DNA of 64,000 bases from Chryseobacterium sp. CH21 (lineage in GTDB: Bacteria; Bacteroidota; Bacteroidia; Flavobacteriales; Weeksellaceae): assembly GCF_004119445.1 (NCBI RefSeq), contig NZ_QICI01000072.1:1-64000 (forward strand), written 5' to 3'. The notes under the pieces were generated by a model. The model ran no database searches, was not told the origin of the DNA, and saw only the letters and a list, made by a program, of their open reading frames with translations. This document shows positions 12,492 through 21,653 of this stretch, in pieces; positions within the stretch are counted from its first letter, which is position 1, and each line of letters starts with the position of its first letter. The translations under genes and the position numbers were made by a program.

Positions 12492-13619
12492 ATGAGGCTA
12501 AAAACTGCAAAGCGCTGGTTTAATTGGCATAAATGGACGAGCCTTATCTGTACCGTTTTTCTGCTGTATCTCTGTTTAACGGGGTTGCCGTTGATTTTTC
12601 ATGAAGAAATAGAGCATCTTTTAGAAAACAATAAAGAAGCTATAGCTCAGAATACTCAGAAATTAAGCTTAGATAAACTTGCTCAGATAGCAGAGTCAAA
12701 ATACCCGGGAGAAAAGGTAAGATATGTTTTTTGGGACGAAAATGAAAAAAATAAGGTCCTTTTTGATGTTGTTGACAAACCTAATGCTCCTTATGAAAAA
12801 AGCAAATATTTAGTTTTAAACGAATATACCGGTGAAATTTTAGGAGCTCCCAGAACGGATGGACTAATGAACATTATCCTCAAGCTTCATACAGATATGT
12901 TTCTCGGAATTCCGGGAAAACTTTTTCTAGGACTGATGGGAATGCTTTTCATGATTTCCATTGTATCAGGAATCGTTTTGTACGGCCCTATTATGAAGAA
13001 ATATGATTTCGGAATGGTTCGTAAAAACAAATCAAAAAGACTTAAATGGCTGGATACGCACAATTTACTAGGTATTGCCATCACAGCCTGGATGGTTGTG
13101 GTAGGATTTACAGGGATCATTAATACCCTTTCCGATGTTATTGTAGGTCTTTGGCAGCAAGGACAGCTTGCAGAAATGACAGCTCCTTACAAAAATCAAA
13201 AACCATTGACAGGTGATTTCAGTTCATTGGAAGATGCCAAAAAGTCTGCGGAAAATACAATAAAAGATATGAAAGTATCTGTAATAGCCTTTCCCGGAAC
13301 AGATTTTACAAGTAAGCACCATTACGCAGTTTTTATGCGTGGTAATACAGAACTCACCTCAAAACTTTTAAAACCCGTACTCATAGATGCCAAAACAGGA
13401 ACCGTAACAGATTCCAGAGACATGCCATGGTATGTGAATGCACTTTTTATATCAGAACCTCTTCATTTTGGAAATTATGGAGGAATGATCCTGAAAATTG
13501 TATGGACGGTTTTTGACGTTTTTACCATTCTTGTTATGATCACAGGTCTGTATCTGTGGATTGCAAGAAGAAAAGCTGAAAAACAGCAAATGAGAATATT
13601 AACCCCAAAAGAGATTTAA
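12492..13619 (+). CDS. PepSY-associated transmembrane protein
   Basis: A 375-residue inner-membrane protein with four hydrophobic helices (about 17-37, 140-165, 193-215 and 335-360) and PepSY-like periplasmic segments between them. The start MRLKTAKRWFNWHKWTSLIC is typical of this family, in which conserved His residues in the membrane helices suggest haem or metal binding. Such proteins accompany TonB-dependent siderophore receptors and are thought to act as inner-membrane ferric reductases or transport partners. It opens the operon with the 54-residue protein and the receptor at 13795. Confidence 0.82.
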   Translation: MRLKTAKRWFNWHKWTSLICTVFLLYLCLTGLPLIFHEEIEHLLENNKEAIAQNTQKLSLDKLAQIAESKYPGEKVRYVFWDENEKNKVLFDVVDKPNAPYEKSKYLVLNEYTGEILGAPRTDGLMNIILKLHTDMFLGIPGKLFLGLMGMLFMISIVSGIVLYGPIMKKYDFGMVRKNKSKRLKWLDTHNLLGIAITAWMVVVGFTGIINTLSDVIVGLWQQGQLAEMTAPYKNQKPLTGDFSSLEDAKKSAENTIKDMKVSVIAFPGTDFTSKHHYAVFMRGNTELTSKLLKPVLIDAKTGTVTDSRDMPWYVNALFISEPLHFGNYGGMILKIVWTVFDVFTILVMITGLYLWIARRKAEKQQMRILTPKEI

Positions 13620-13620
13620 A

Positions 13621-13785
13621 ATGAAAAGAACATTTCTAAAACTTTGGGGAATGCCCATCCTATTGGCTCTCTTATCCATTTTTGGATTAATTGCAGCATT
13701 ATTAGGTGACGGCATATGGGATATATTAGGATGGCTCACGCTTTCTGTCCCGCTATTTTTGATTATTAAACACTATTATAAATAA
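13621..13785 (+). CDS. 54-residue membrane protein between PepSY and receptor genes
   Basis: An ATG one base after the preceding stop codon opens a 54-codon frame with the stop at 13783-13785. The product starts MKRTFLKLWGMPILLALLSI, has two hydrophobic segments (about 9-27 and 33-48) and ends HYYK. The tight spacing (1 nt upstream, 9 nt to the next start) and the basic N-terminus support translation. Tiny two-helix proteins of this kind are commonly found beside PepSY genes, but no function is known. Confidence 0.7.
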   Translation: MKRTFLKLWGMPILLALLSIFGLIAALLGDGIWDILGWLTLSVPLFLIIKHYYK

Positions 13786-13794
13786 TCCTATCCA

Positions 13795-16002
13795 ATGAAA
13801 AAGATAATACTGAGTGTATCTATACTTTCAAGCGTAGTTGTTCTTGCACAGCAGAAAGATACTCTGAAAACGAAAAGCATTGATGAAGTAATCATCAACA
13901 CTTATGTGAAAAAAGACAGTGAATACTCTAATAAGATGCCTTTGAAAGCAATAGAGGATCCACAGGTATATTCTTCCATTGACAAAGGAGTGTTGGAGAA
14001 TCAATTGTTATTTACTGTAGATGATGCTTTCAGGAATGTGGCAGGTGCACAGAAAATGTGGAGTGCTACAAACAGAGCCGGAGACGGAGGTATTTATCTT
14101 AACTTAAGAGGTTTTGTAGCTGGAAACTCTATCAGAAATGGTATGGTTGCTCCTATCACTACTTCTATGGATGCTATTAACGTAGAAAGAATTGAAGTTT
14201 TAAAAGGTCCTTCTGCTACTTTGTTCGGAAGTAATGTGACTTCTTACGGAGGTGTTGTGAACAGAGTCACTAAAAAACCATTTGAAACTTTTGCAGGTGC
14301 TGTTTCTCTGGCAGGAGGAAGTTATAACTACTACAGAGTACAGGCAGATGTGAATGCACCACTTACAAAAGATAAAAAATTATTATTCAGATTAAATACA
14401 GCCTATACCAACCAGGGAACTTTCCAGAGAACCAATGCTAAGAACTCTTTCTACGCATTCACTCCATCTATTACTTATCGTCCTACGGATAATTTAGAGA
14501 TTAATGCTGAGCTGGAGATGTTTGAAACCAATTCATATCCTGAAACAGCTTTTTTCTTCTATGTTCCGAGTGCACAGCTTGGTGCAGACAGTATGGACAA
14601 ACTGGAAAAATTGGGTTATAACTATAAGCAATCTTACACAGGAGAAGGTCTTAAAACTATTGGTAGAGCCAGAAACTTCTTTGGACAGGTTAATTATAAG
14701 ATTAATGAACACATCAAATCCTCTACTAATGTAAGTACTTCTTATTCTTACTCAGACGGATTTAATCCTTATTTCTATTTTGCTCCAAAAGGCATGGTAA
14801 CAGGAATTCCTACAGATACAGAATTGGGAGTTGTAAGAGCGGACCAGTCAACTAAAGACAGCAAAAGAACGTATTTCCAGGTTCAGCAGAACTTCAATTT
14901 TGATTTTAATATCGGAAGCGTAAGAAACAGAACGGTTGCCGGTTTCGATTATATGAGACTGAATGACAACCAATACTTTATGTTCACTAATTTTGACTGG
15001 GTTCCTTTCACTGGTACAGACTATACCAATATGAACAGGCAGACATTAGGAGCAATGTACGACAACCTTAGAAGCCAACCTGATTTTGAAAAAAACAACA
15101 CCTATATAAGCGCTGGTAAAAAAGACACTTATAGTGGTTATATTTCTAATGTTATTACACCTGTAACAGGGCTTAACATTCTTACTTCGGTACGATATGA
15201 AACGAATAACTACAAAGGCGGACAGGTAGGACAAAATAAAACAGCTGAATACAAGCAGGGAGCATGGTCTCCAAAATTTGGAGTTGTATACCAAATTCTT
15301 CCTGAAAAGTTATCCGTATTTGGAAATTACCAGAACAGCTTTACGGTCAATGGATATTATACTTCAGACAAAGCTGGAAATGTAACGCTTTCAACTCCTG
15401 AAAGAGCTAATCAGTTTGAAGGTGGTATCAAAACAAACCTTATTAAAGGAAGAGTTAGTACAACTTTAAGCTACTACAATATTCAGGTAAAAAATACCCT
15501 TCTTAATACGGGTGAAATGACAGGAACAGGACAGGCTGTACAAAACCAGGCCGGTTTATTGAGAAGCCAGGGAGTAGAACTGGAAGCAAACGCTTATCTG
15601 ATCAAAGGATTCTCTGTAATTGCCGGAGTAAGCTACAACGATATGAAATATACAGAAGCTGATAATACGGTAATCGGAAGAAGACCTGCTACAGCATCAT
15701 CTCCATGGTTGGTTAACTTCAATGCAAGCTACCAGTTCCTTGATGGAAAATTAAAAGGTCTTGGGTTCGGAGTCGGAGGAAACTATGCGAGTGACAACAA
15801 GATTGTGAACTCAACAACAATGGGAACTTTCATCCTTCCAAAATATCTGGTATTAAATGCTAACGCTTTTTACGATACCAAAAAATTCAGAATCGGGGTA
15901 AAAGTAGACAACTTTACCAACGAACATTACTGGAGCGGATATACAACTGCCAATGCTCAGGCTCTTGCCAATGTATTAGGAAGCTTCACTTATAAATTTT
16001 AA
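13795..16002 (+). CDS. TonB-dependent siderophore receptor
   Basis: A 735-residue outer-membrane receptor. The signal peptide is residues 1-18 (cleavage after VLAQ), then a TonB-box-like segment (about IDEVIINTYV), then the plug domain with VERIEVLKGPSATLFGSNVT near 125-145 and GVVNRVTKKP. The rest is beta-barrel, ending in the terminal aromatic SFTYKF that directs barrel assembly. It probably imports a ferric siderophore using TonB energy. It is cotranscribed with the PepSY gene upstream; the next receptor follows after 33 nt. Confidence 0.92.
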   Translation: MKKIILSVSILSSVVVLAQQKDTLKTKSIDEVIINTYVKKDSEYSNKMPLKAIEDPQVYSSIDKGVLENQLLFTVDDAFRNVAGAQKMWSATNRAGDGGIYLNLRGFVAGNSIRNGMVAPITTSMDAINVERIEVLKGPSATLFGSNVTSYGGVVNRVTKKPFETFAGAVSLAGGSYNYYRVQADVNAPLTKDKKLLFRLNTAYTNQGTFQRTNAKNSFYAFTPSITYRPTDNLEINAELEMFETNSYPETAFFFYVPSAQLGADSMDKLEKLGYNYKQSYTGEGLKTIGRARNFFGQVNYKINEHIKSSTNVSTSYSYSDGFNPYFYFAPKGMVTGIPTDTELGVVRADQSTKDSKRTYFQVQQNFNFDFNIGSVRNRTVAGFDYMRLNDNQYFMFTNFDWVPFTGTDYTNMNRQTLGAMYDNLRSQPDFEKNNTYISAGKKDTYSGYISNVITPVTGLNILTSVRYETNNYKGGQVGQNKTAEYKQGAWSPKFGVVYQILPEKLSVFGNYQNSFTVNGYYTSDKAGNVTLSTPERANQFEGGIKTNLIKGRVSTTLSYYNIQVKNTLLNTGEMTGTGQAVQNQAGLLRSQGVELEANAYLIKGFSVIAGVSYNDMKYTEADNTVIGRRPATASSPWLVNFNASYQFLDGKLKGLGFGVGGNYASDNKIVNSTTMGTFILPKYLVLNANAFYDTKKFRIGVKVDNFTNEHYWSGYTTANAQALANVLGSFTYKF

Positions 16003-16035
16003 AACTGTTAGAATAAATTACTCCCTTTATAAACA

Positions 16036-18246
16036 ATGAAAAGAATAACAATAGGAGCTGCATTATTAACTTCCATGTTAAATTTTGCACAGGAAAAAAA
16101 AGACACCATCAAATCCAACGATATTGAAGAAGTAGTTGTTAACGGAAGATACTATAAAAAATATGTAGAAAAACAGGGTTCTTCTTCTCTTCGATTGGAT
16201 GAAGCTCTTATCAAAATACCTCAAAACATTTCAATTATTACTAACAAAGCTTTAGAGGATCAACAGGTAACAACATTAAGCGATGGAGTTCTAAGAAACG
16301 TTGCCGGAGCTCAGAGATTAGAACACTGGGGAGATATGTATACAAGAGTCAATATGAGAGGTGCGAGAGCAGCAGCTTTCATGAATGGAGTAAATGTAAC
16401 TTCAAATTGGGGACCTTTAAGTGAAGACATGAGCTATGTGGATCACATTGAATTTATCAAAGGGCCTTCAGGATTCTTAATGTCAAACGGTGAACCAAGC
16501 GGTATTTATAATATTGTGACTAAAAAACCAACTGGAAATGCGTTGAATGGTACCGCAAGAGTAACATTCGGAAGCTTTAATATGTACCGCGGAGAGGCAG
16601 ATGTTGATACTAAAATTACCGATAAAGTTGCTTTTAGATTAAATTTAATGGCTCAGAATAAAAACAGTTTCAGAGACTATGAATTCAATGACAGATATAT
16701 TATCAATCCTTCATTAAAAGTAAAGCTAAGTGATAAAACAACTTTAACGGCTGAATATATTTATCAGAAAGCGAAAATGTCTGAGGTGGGTTCAGCATAT
16801 GTATTCAGTTATCTGGGATATAAAGCAAAGCCTGTTGAATATACTCTTACAGATCCCGGCATTGATCCAACTAAAGTTGATAACAATACAGTAAATGTCA
16901 ATTTACAGCATAATTTTAATGAAAACTGGAAATTAACCTCCCAGTTAACGTATGTAAACGAATATACGATGGGAAGCGACCTTTGGCCAAGTATGTTTGA
17001 AGGAAACTATATGATCCGTCGTTTAAATTATTGGGAAGCTGACAATACAATGAAATTTGGACAGGTTTTCTTAAACGGTCTTGTAAAAACCGGGCCTGTT
17101 TCACACAAAATATTAGCTGGACTTGACCTTGGAAGCAAAAAATATATGGCAGACTGGTCACAGGGATATAATTTGGATAAGTTTAATGCGAATGGAGATT
17201 TTGATGCCATCAATAATAATGTGGCTGATCACAGCTATTGGTATAACATTGATACCAATAATTATGATAGTAATGGAGAAGGTTCTTATTATGGGCCAAA
17301 CAATACTGCAGCTTATAAAACATTTAACAAATCTACCCCACTTTCAGTAAGAGCAGGTGCTGGTAGTACAATCGATCAGAAATATACAGGGTTATACTTA
17401 CAAGATGAACTAGGCTTCTTCAATGATGCATTAAGACTTACATTAGCAGCTCGTTACACCAATGTAAAAGAAGTAAACTATGGAACAAAGTCAGAAGCAA
17501 ACAGAATTACTCCTCGTATTGGATTAAGCTACTCAATAGACGAAAATATGTCTGCTTATGCATTATATGATCAGTCATTTGTACCACAAGCAGGCCTGTT
17601 CAGAGATGGAACAACAGCATCACCACTTACCGGGAATAATATTGAGATAGGGTTCAAGAAAGATTGGTTTGCCGGTAAATGGAATACGGTCCTTTCATTA
17701 TATAACATTAATAAAAATAATGAAATCACAGGTGATCCAGACTTTACAAATAATCCGAATGGCAAATATTCTATTCTTCTTGGAAAAACAAGAGTACAGG
17801 GAGTAGAATTTGACCTTAAGGGAGAAATTGTAAAAGGATTCAATGCTATCTTCAATTATGCCTTTACAGAAAATAAATTTACCGAAACAACAGCTACAAG
17901 AAAAGAAGGAGACAGAGTTCCCGGATATGCTAAACATACAGCAAATGGCTGGCTAAACTATACTTTCAGCAATAGTATTCTTGAAGGTTTCGGTTTAAGC
18001 TTCGGAGGAACCTATATGGCTGATAGAAGCAGCTGGGATTGGGGAAGCAAAAACACCTTACAAATGGATGATTATGTAAAATTTGATGCAGGGGCTTCTT
18101 GGGAAAATTCAAAATTCAGAGTGAACTTCAATGTATTCAATATCTTTAACAGGTATTTATATTCTGGTTCGCCGTATGCAGGATATTACTACTATCAAGC
18201 AGATGCTCCAAGAAATTTCAGATTATCAATCGGATATAAATTTTAA
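16036..18246 (+). CDS. TonB-dependent siderophore receptor (ferrichrome type)
   Basis: A 736-residue outer-membrane receptor with signal peptide 1-18 (MKRITIGAALLTSMLNFAQ), TonB-box-like IEEVVVNG, and the plug motif DHIEFIKGPSGFLMSNGEPS with NIVTKKPTG. That is the pattern of ferrichrome/hydroxamate-type siderophore receptors. The barrel ends in SIGYKF. It differs clearly from its upstream neighbour, so this is not a recent duplication and the two probably recognise different ligands. A hairpin terminator follows directly, before the PepSY gene. Confidence 0.92.
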   Translation: MKRITIGAALLTSMLNFAQEKKDTIKSNDIEEVVVNGRYYKKYVEKQGSSSLRLDEALIKIPQNISIITNKALEDQQVTTLSDGVLRNVAGAQRLEHWGDMYTRVNMRGARAAAFMNGVNVTSNWGPLSEDMSYVDHIEFIKGPSGFLMSNGEPSGIYNIVTKKPTGNALNGTARVTFGSFNMYRGEADVDTKITDKVAFRLNLMAQNKNSFRDYEFNDRYIINPSLKVKLSDKTTLTAEYIYQKAKMSEVGSAYVFSYLGYKAKPVEYTLTDPGIDPTKVDNNTVNVNLQHNFNENWKLTSQLTYVNEYTMGSDLWPSMFEGNYMIRRLNYWEADNTMKFGQVFLNGLVKTGPVSHKILAGLDLGSKKYMADWSQGYNLDKFNANGDFDAINNNVADHSYWYNIDTNNYDSNGEGSYYGPNNTAAYKTFNKSTPLSVRAGAGSTIDQKYTGLYLQDELGFFNDALRLTLAARYTNVKEVNYGTKSEANRITPRIGLSYSIDENMSAYALYDQSFVPQAGLFRDGTTASPLTGNNIEIGFKKDWFAGKWNTVLSLYNINKNNEITGDPDFTNNPNGKYSILLGKTRVQGVEFDLKGEIVKGFNAIFNYAFTENKFTETTATRKEGDRVPGYAKHTANGWLNYTFSNSILEGFGLSFGGTYMADRSSWDWGSKNTLQMDDYVKFDAGASWENSKFRVNFNVFNIFNRYLYSGSPYAGYYYYQADAPRNFRLSIGYKF

Positions 18247-18258
18247 AAAAAATCAAAG

Positions 18259-18285
18259 GTTAGCCCCTCACGGGGTTAACTTTTT
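18259..18285 (+). terminator. terminator/attenuator just before the PepSY start
   Basis: GTTAGCCCC (18259-18267) pairs with GGGGTTAAC (18272-18280), one pair being G-T, followed by five T. The start codon of the next gene is at 18289, only 3 nt after the T run, so that gene depends on read-through. Confidence 0.75.
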
Positions 18286-18288
18286 GCT

Positions 18289-19488
18289 ATGACAAAAAAG
18301 CATCACCAGAAAAAGAAAGCTCCTTCAAAAAAATGGTCTGCCAAGCTGCATTTGTGGTTTGGTTTATCTGTTGGTTTGATTGTATTTATAGTCTCTCTTT
18401 CAGGGACTTTATATGTTTTTAAGGATGAAATACAGAATAGCTTACGCAAAGAAGCCATTTATCTGAAAAAAGAGGATATTGGGACAAAGCCTTTACCTAT
18501 TAATCTGCTTCGTGAAAAAGTATCACTGGAACTTAATGAAAAGTATCCTGTAAGTGCTGTAGAAATTCCGTTGCACAAAAACAAATCCTATCAGTTTGAG
18601 TATTATGACAAAAGCAAAAAGGGATGGAATTATTTTCAGCAGGTACGTATCAACAAGCTGGTCTATGTGAATCCGTATACCGGACAAATTCTTGCTGTTT
18701 ACAATGAAAAATATGATATCTTCAGTATTTTGAAATATCTTCACTGGGGACTTCTACTTAATTCAGAATGGGGACCGTATACCGTAGGAATTCCAACCGT
18801 TCTTTTTATCGTTATGCTGATTACAGGAATCATTTTATGGTGGCCTAAAAATAAAAACGCCAGAAAAGGACGTTTTTGGTTCAACTGGGAAAATGTAAAA
18901 AACTGGAAGCGTAAAAACTACGATCTTCATAATATCTTAGGATTCTATGCATCATTTATCGCATTGCTATTAAGTGTTACAGGGCTTTATTTTGCTTATC
19001 CCTATGTAAAAAACACTTTTACTTTTGCTTTATCCGGTTCATGGGAACTTCCAAAAGAAAAAGAAAGAAAATCTCCGGACTCCCTGATGGCAAAAAATGA
19101 AGCGGTTTTCGATCTTGCTGCAGCACAGACTGAAAAATTGTACGCAAAATCATCCAGCTTCAGAATTAATCTAAACGGAAAGAATAAAAAAGGAAAAGAG
19201 CTGAAAAACCTTCCGGTAACAGTTTACGGACTAGATGGAAGATACAGTGAAAGAAACATCCTGACATTCGACAAATACTCCGGAAAACTACTGGCCAACA
19301 AACCTCATCACAATCTCAGTACCGCCGAAAAATATTCCAACGCCAATTATGATATCCATACCGGATCCTACTTCGGAATCATTGGAAAAATCATCTGGTT
19401 TATGGCGGGCCTCACATGTACATCACTCCCTGTAACCGGATTTCTGGTTTGGTGGGGAAAAAGAAAGAAAAAAGGAAAGAAAATATAA
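18289..19488 (+). CDS. PepSY-associated transmembrane protein
   Basis: A 399-residue inner-membrane protein with four helices (about 22-45, 162-185, 222-245 and 365-388) and PepSY-type domains on the periplasmic side. The N-terminus, KKWSAKLHLWFGL, is shared with the protein at 21654, so these two are paralogues, more alike than either is to the one at 12492. WWPK after helix 2 and NYDLHNILGFY before helix 3 carry conserved His. It probably reduces or handles iron delivered by the neighbouring receptors. Its stop overlaps the next receptor start by one base (TAATG). Confidence 0.83.
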   Translation: MTKKHHQKKKAPSKKWSAKLHLWFGLSVGLIVFIVSLSGTLYVFKDEIQNSLRKEAIYLKKEDIGTKPLPINLLREKVSLELNEKYPVSAVEIPLHKNKSYQFEYYDKSKKGWNYFQQVRINKLVYVNPYTGQILAVYNEKYDIFSILKYLHWGLLLNSEWGPYTVGIPTVLFIVMLITGIILWWPKNKNARKGRFWFNWENVKNWKRKNYDLHNILGFYASFIALLLSVTGLYFAYPYVKNTFTFALSGSWELPKEKERKSPDSLMAKNEAVFDLAAAQTEKLYAKSSSFRINLNGKNKKGKELKNLPVTVYGLDGRYSERNILTFDKYSGKLLANKPHHNLSTAEKYSNANYDIHTGSYFGIIGKIIWFMAGLTCTSLPVTGFLVWWGKRKKKGKKI

Positions 19489-21602
19489 TGAAAAAAGCGC
19501 TTTTATCAGCTGCCTGCTTAGGAACTACTACCGTTTTTGCCCAGGTAAAAGATACCCTACAAACTAAAAATGTAGACGAGGTTGTCATGACGGCCTCCAG
19601 AAAAAAGGAAAACATCAAAGAAGTTCCAAGCTCAATCACTGTCGTAGGAGAAAAACAGATTCAGTCTCAGCTGACTGTGAACTCAGATATTACAAGCATC
19701 CTGCAGTATACCGTTCCCAGCTTAGGAACCAATTCAGGGCAGACCTCCAACTCGGGGCAGACGTTAAGAGGTCGTCAGGTTTTGGTTTTGATTGATGGTA
19801 TTCCACAGTCTACCCCACTTCGTAACGGAGCAAGAGATTTAAGGACTATCGATCCTTCAGCTATCGAAAGAATCGAGGTGATTAAAGGAGCATCTTCCAT
19901 TTATGGTAACGGTGCAGACGGAGGGATCATCAATTATATTACGAAAAGAAACAAATCAGATAAAAAGATCTCCGGAATTTCACAGATCGGTCTTACGGGA
20001 CAGCCTTACGGCGGTACTTTAGGAGTAAGAGCCAGCCAGCTGTTATCCGGAAAGATCAATAAATTCGACTATACCCTTTCATTAGCCTACGAAAGAACAG
20101 GCTATACAAAAGACGGAGATGGAGTTTTGATAAGCCCAACCTACAGTATTGCGAAGATGGACAACTACAACGGATTGCTGAAAGTAGGGTATGACATCAA
20201 CGAAAATCAAAGAATTGAAGCCTCTTACATCGGATATTCTTCAAGATCAGATCTGAATGTAGGATTAAAAACAGGGAAATACGGCATCACGCCCACCATT
20301 GGTGAAGGAATTGGAAAAGGATTGGAAACAACTCCTCAGGGAACTCCAAAAAACCATAACATCAGAGTGAGCTACGACAATAAAAACCTGTTTGCAGGAA
20401 CGTCTTTGAATATCAACCTTTATTATCAGGATTTCAAAACCGTTTATGGATACAGTGACACCTTTTTCAATGGTGGACAGTCTAATGTGATTTCAAAAAA
20501 AGCAGGAGCAAGATTTAATTTTGATACCCAGCTTTGGAACTCGGCGAACTCTCAGGCAGAAATCATCTACGGAGCTGATATTCTGAATGATGAAACGGTT
20601 CAAAAGCTGGAAGACGGGCGTTTCTGGACTCCCAATATGAGCATGACCAATATTGCTCCCTTTGTATTGGCAAAAATTGATCTGTTTAAAAAGTTCACCA
20701 TTAAAGGGGGACTTCGCTACGAAAACATCAAAGTAAATGTAGACGACTTCAATACGCTTTCCACGCTGAAAAGTGACGGAACTTTCACCAAAAGTATTCC
20801 TGTAGCCGGTGGAAAACTGAGTTATAATGCTTTAGTAGGAAATATTGGTCTCCGTTATAATATTGAGCCTTACATCAACCTTTTCGGAAGCTTCTCACAA
20901 GCCTACTCTATCAATGAGTTAGGAAGAATTTTAAGAACCTCAACTTCTGAAACCATCAATAGCCTGGAAACAAAACCAATTATCGTTAACAATTATGAAT
21001 TGGGCGCCACAGGGCAGCTTTCAAGTTGGTTAAATTATGAATTAACTTCTTATGTGAGTACATCTAAATTAGGAGCCTCATTCGTACAAAGTCCAGACAG
21101 AGCATTAATGATTCAGAGATCACCGGAAATTGTATATGGTGTTGAAGGATTTTTACACTTTACTCCTACAAAATGGATTCAGTTTGGTGGAAGCTACAGC
21201 TGGATGGAAGGAATTACCTCTGTAAAAGATGATGGTGATTATTCTGCAAAGATCAACAACAGCAGAATTTCTGCACCTAAAGTATTGGCTTATGTTCAGG
21301 CAAGACCAGTTCCCGCTCTATCCGTTGGTCTTGATATGCTTCACTCTTTCCAGCAAAACAGATTTGAACCGAATGCTAAAACAGGATTGTATGCTTACGG
21401 TGAAGGATATGTTCCTGAATATACCATTTTTAACTTCAAATCTAGTTATGAAGTAAGCAATAACTGGAGACTGTCATTAGGGATTGAAAACCTATTTAAC
21501 AAAGTATACCAGCCTGCAATTTCATGGTGGACTGCCAGAGACAGTGATTTCACGAATGCTCTTGGATTGAGAGGGACATTCATGATAGAATACAAGTTTT
21601 AA
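19488..21602 (+). CDS. TonB-dependent receptor (catecholate/colicin I type)
   Basis: A 704-residue outer-membrane receptor. I place the start at 19488 (MKKALLSAACLGTTTVFAQ) because a clean signal peptide begins there and the ATG overlaps the preceding stop. The longer frame from 19416 adds 24 residues lying inside the PepSY gene. The TonB box is near DEVVMTASRKKENIKEVPSS, and the plug contains IERIEVIKGASSIYGNGADG and INYITKR. The barrel ends in MIEYKF. Translational coupling to the PepSY gene suggests that they act together on one substrate. Confidence 0.92.
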   Translation: MKKALLSAACLGTTTVFAQVKDTLQTKNVDEVVMTASRKKENIKEVPSSITVVGEKQIQSQLTVNSDITSILQYTVPSLGTNSGQTSNSGQTLRGRQVLVLIDGIPQSTPLRNGARDLRTIDPSAIERIEVIKGASSIYGNGADGGIINYITKRNKSDKKISGISQIGLTGQPYGGTLGVRASQLLSGKINKFDYTLSLAYERTGYTKDGDGVLISPTYSIAKMDNYNGLLKVGYDINENQRIEASYIGYSSRSDLNVGLKTGKYGITPTIGEGIGKGLETTPQGTPKNHNIRVSYDNKNLFAGTSLNINLYYQDFKTVYGYSDTFFNGGQSNVISKKAGARFNFDTQLWNSANSQAEIIYGADILNDETVQKLEDGRFWTPNMSMTNIAPFVLAKIDLFKKFTIKGGLRYENIKVNVDDFNTLSTLKSDGTFTKSIPVAGGKLSYNALVGNIGLRYNIEPYINLFGSFSQAYSINELGRILRTSTSETINSLETKPIIVNNYELGATGQLSSWLNYELTSYVSTSKLGASFVQSPDRALMIQRSPEIVYGVEGFLHFTPTKWIQFGGSYSWMEGITSVKDDGDYSAKINNSRISAPKVLAYVQARPVPALSVGLDMLHSFQQNRFEPNAKTGLYAYGEGYVPEYTIFNFKSSYEVSNNWRLSLGIENLFNKVYQPAISWWTARDSDFTNALGLRGTFMIEYKF

Positions 21603-21613
21603 TTAATCTAAAT

Positions 21614-21645
21614 AAAAAGTAAAGCATATCTTTGCTTTACTTTTT
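21614..21645 (+). terminator. terminator/attenuator just before a PepSY start
   Basis: AAAAAGTAAAGC (21614-21625) pairs perfectly with GCTTTACTTTTT (21634-21645). The next start codon, at 21654, is 8 nt beyond. This repeats the arrangement at 18259-18289. Confidence 0.82.
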
Positions 21646-21653
21646 ACTGCTAT

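Noticed and set aside
19416..19487. Upstream extension of the third TonB receptor
   Set aside because: It lies inside the PepSY gene and would place 24 residues before a perfect signal peptide; ATG 19488 overlaps the PepSY stop as a coupled start.
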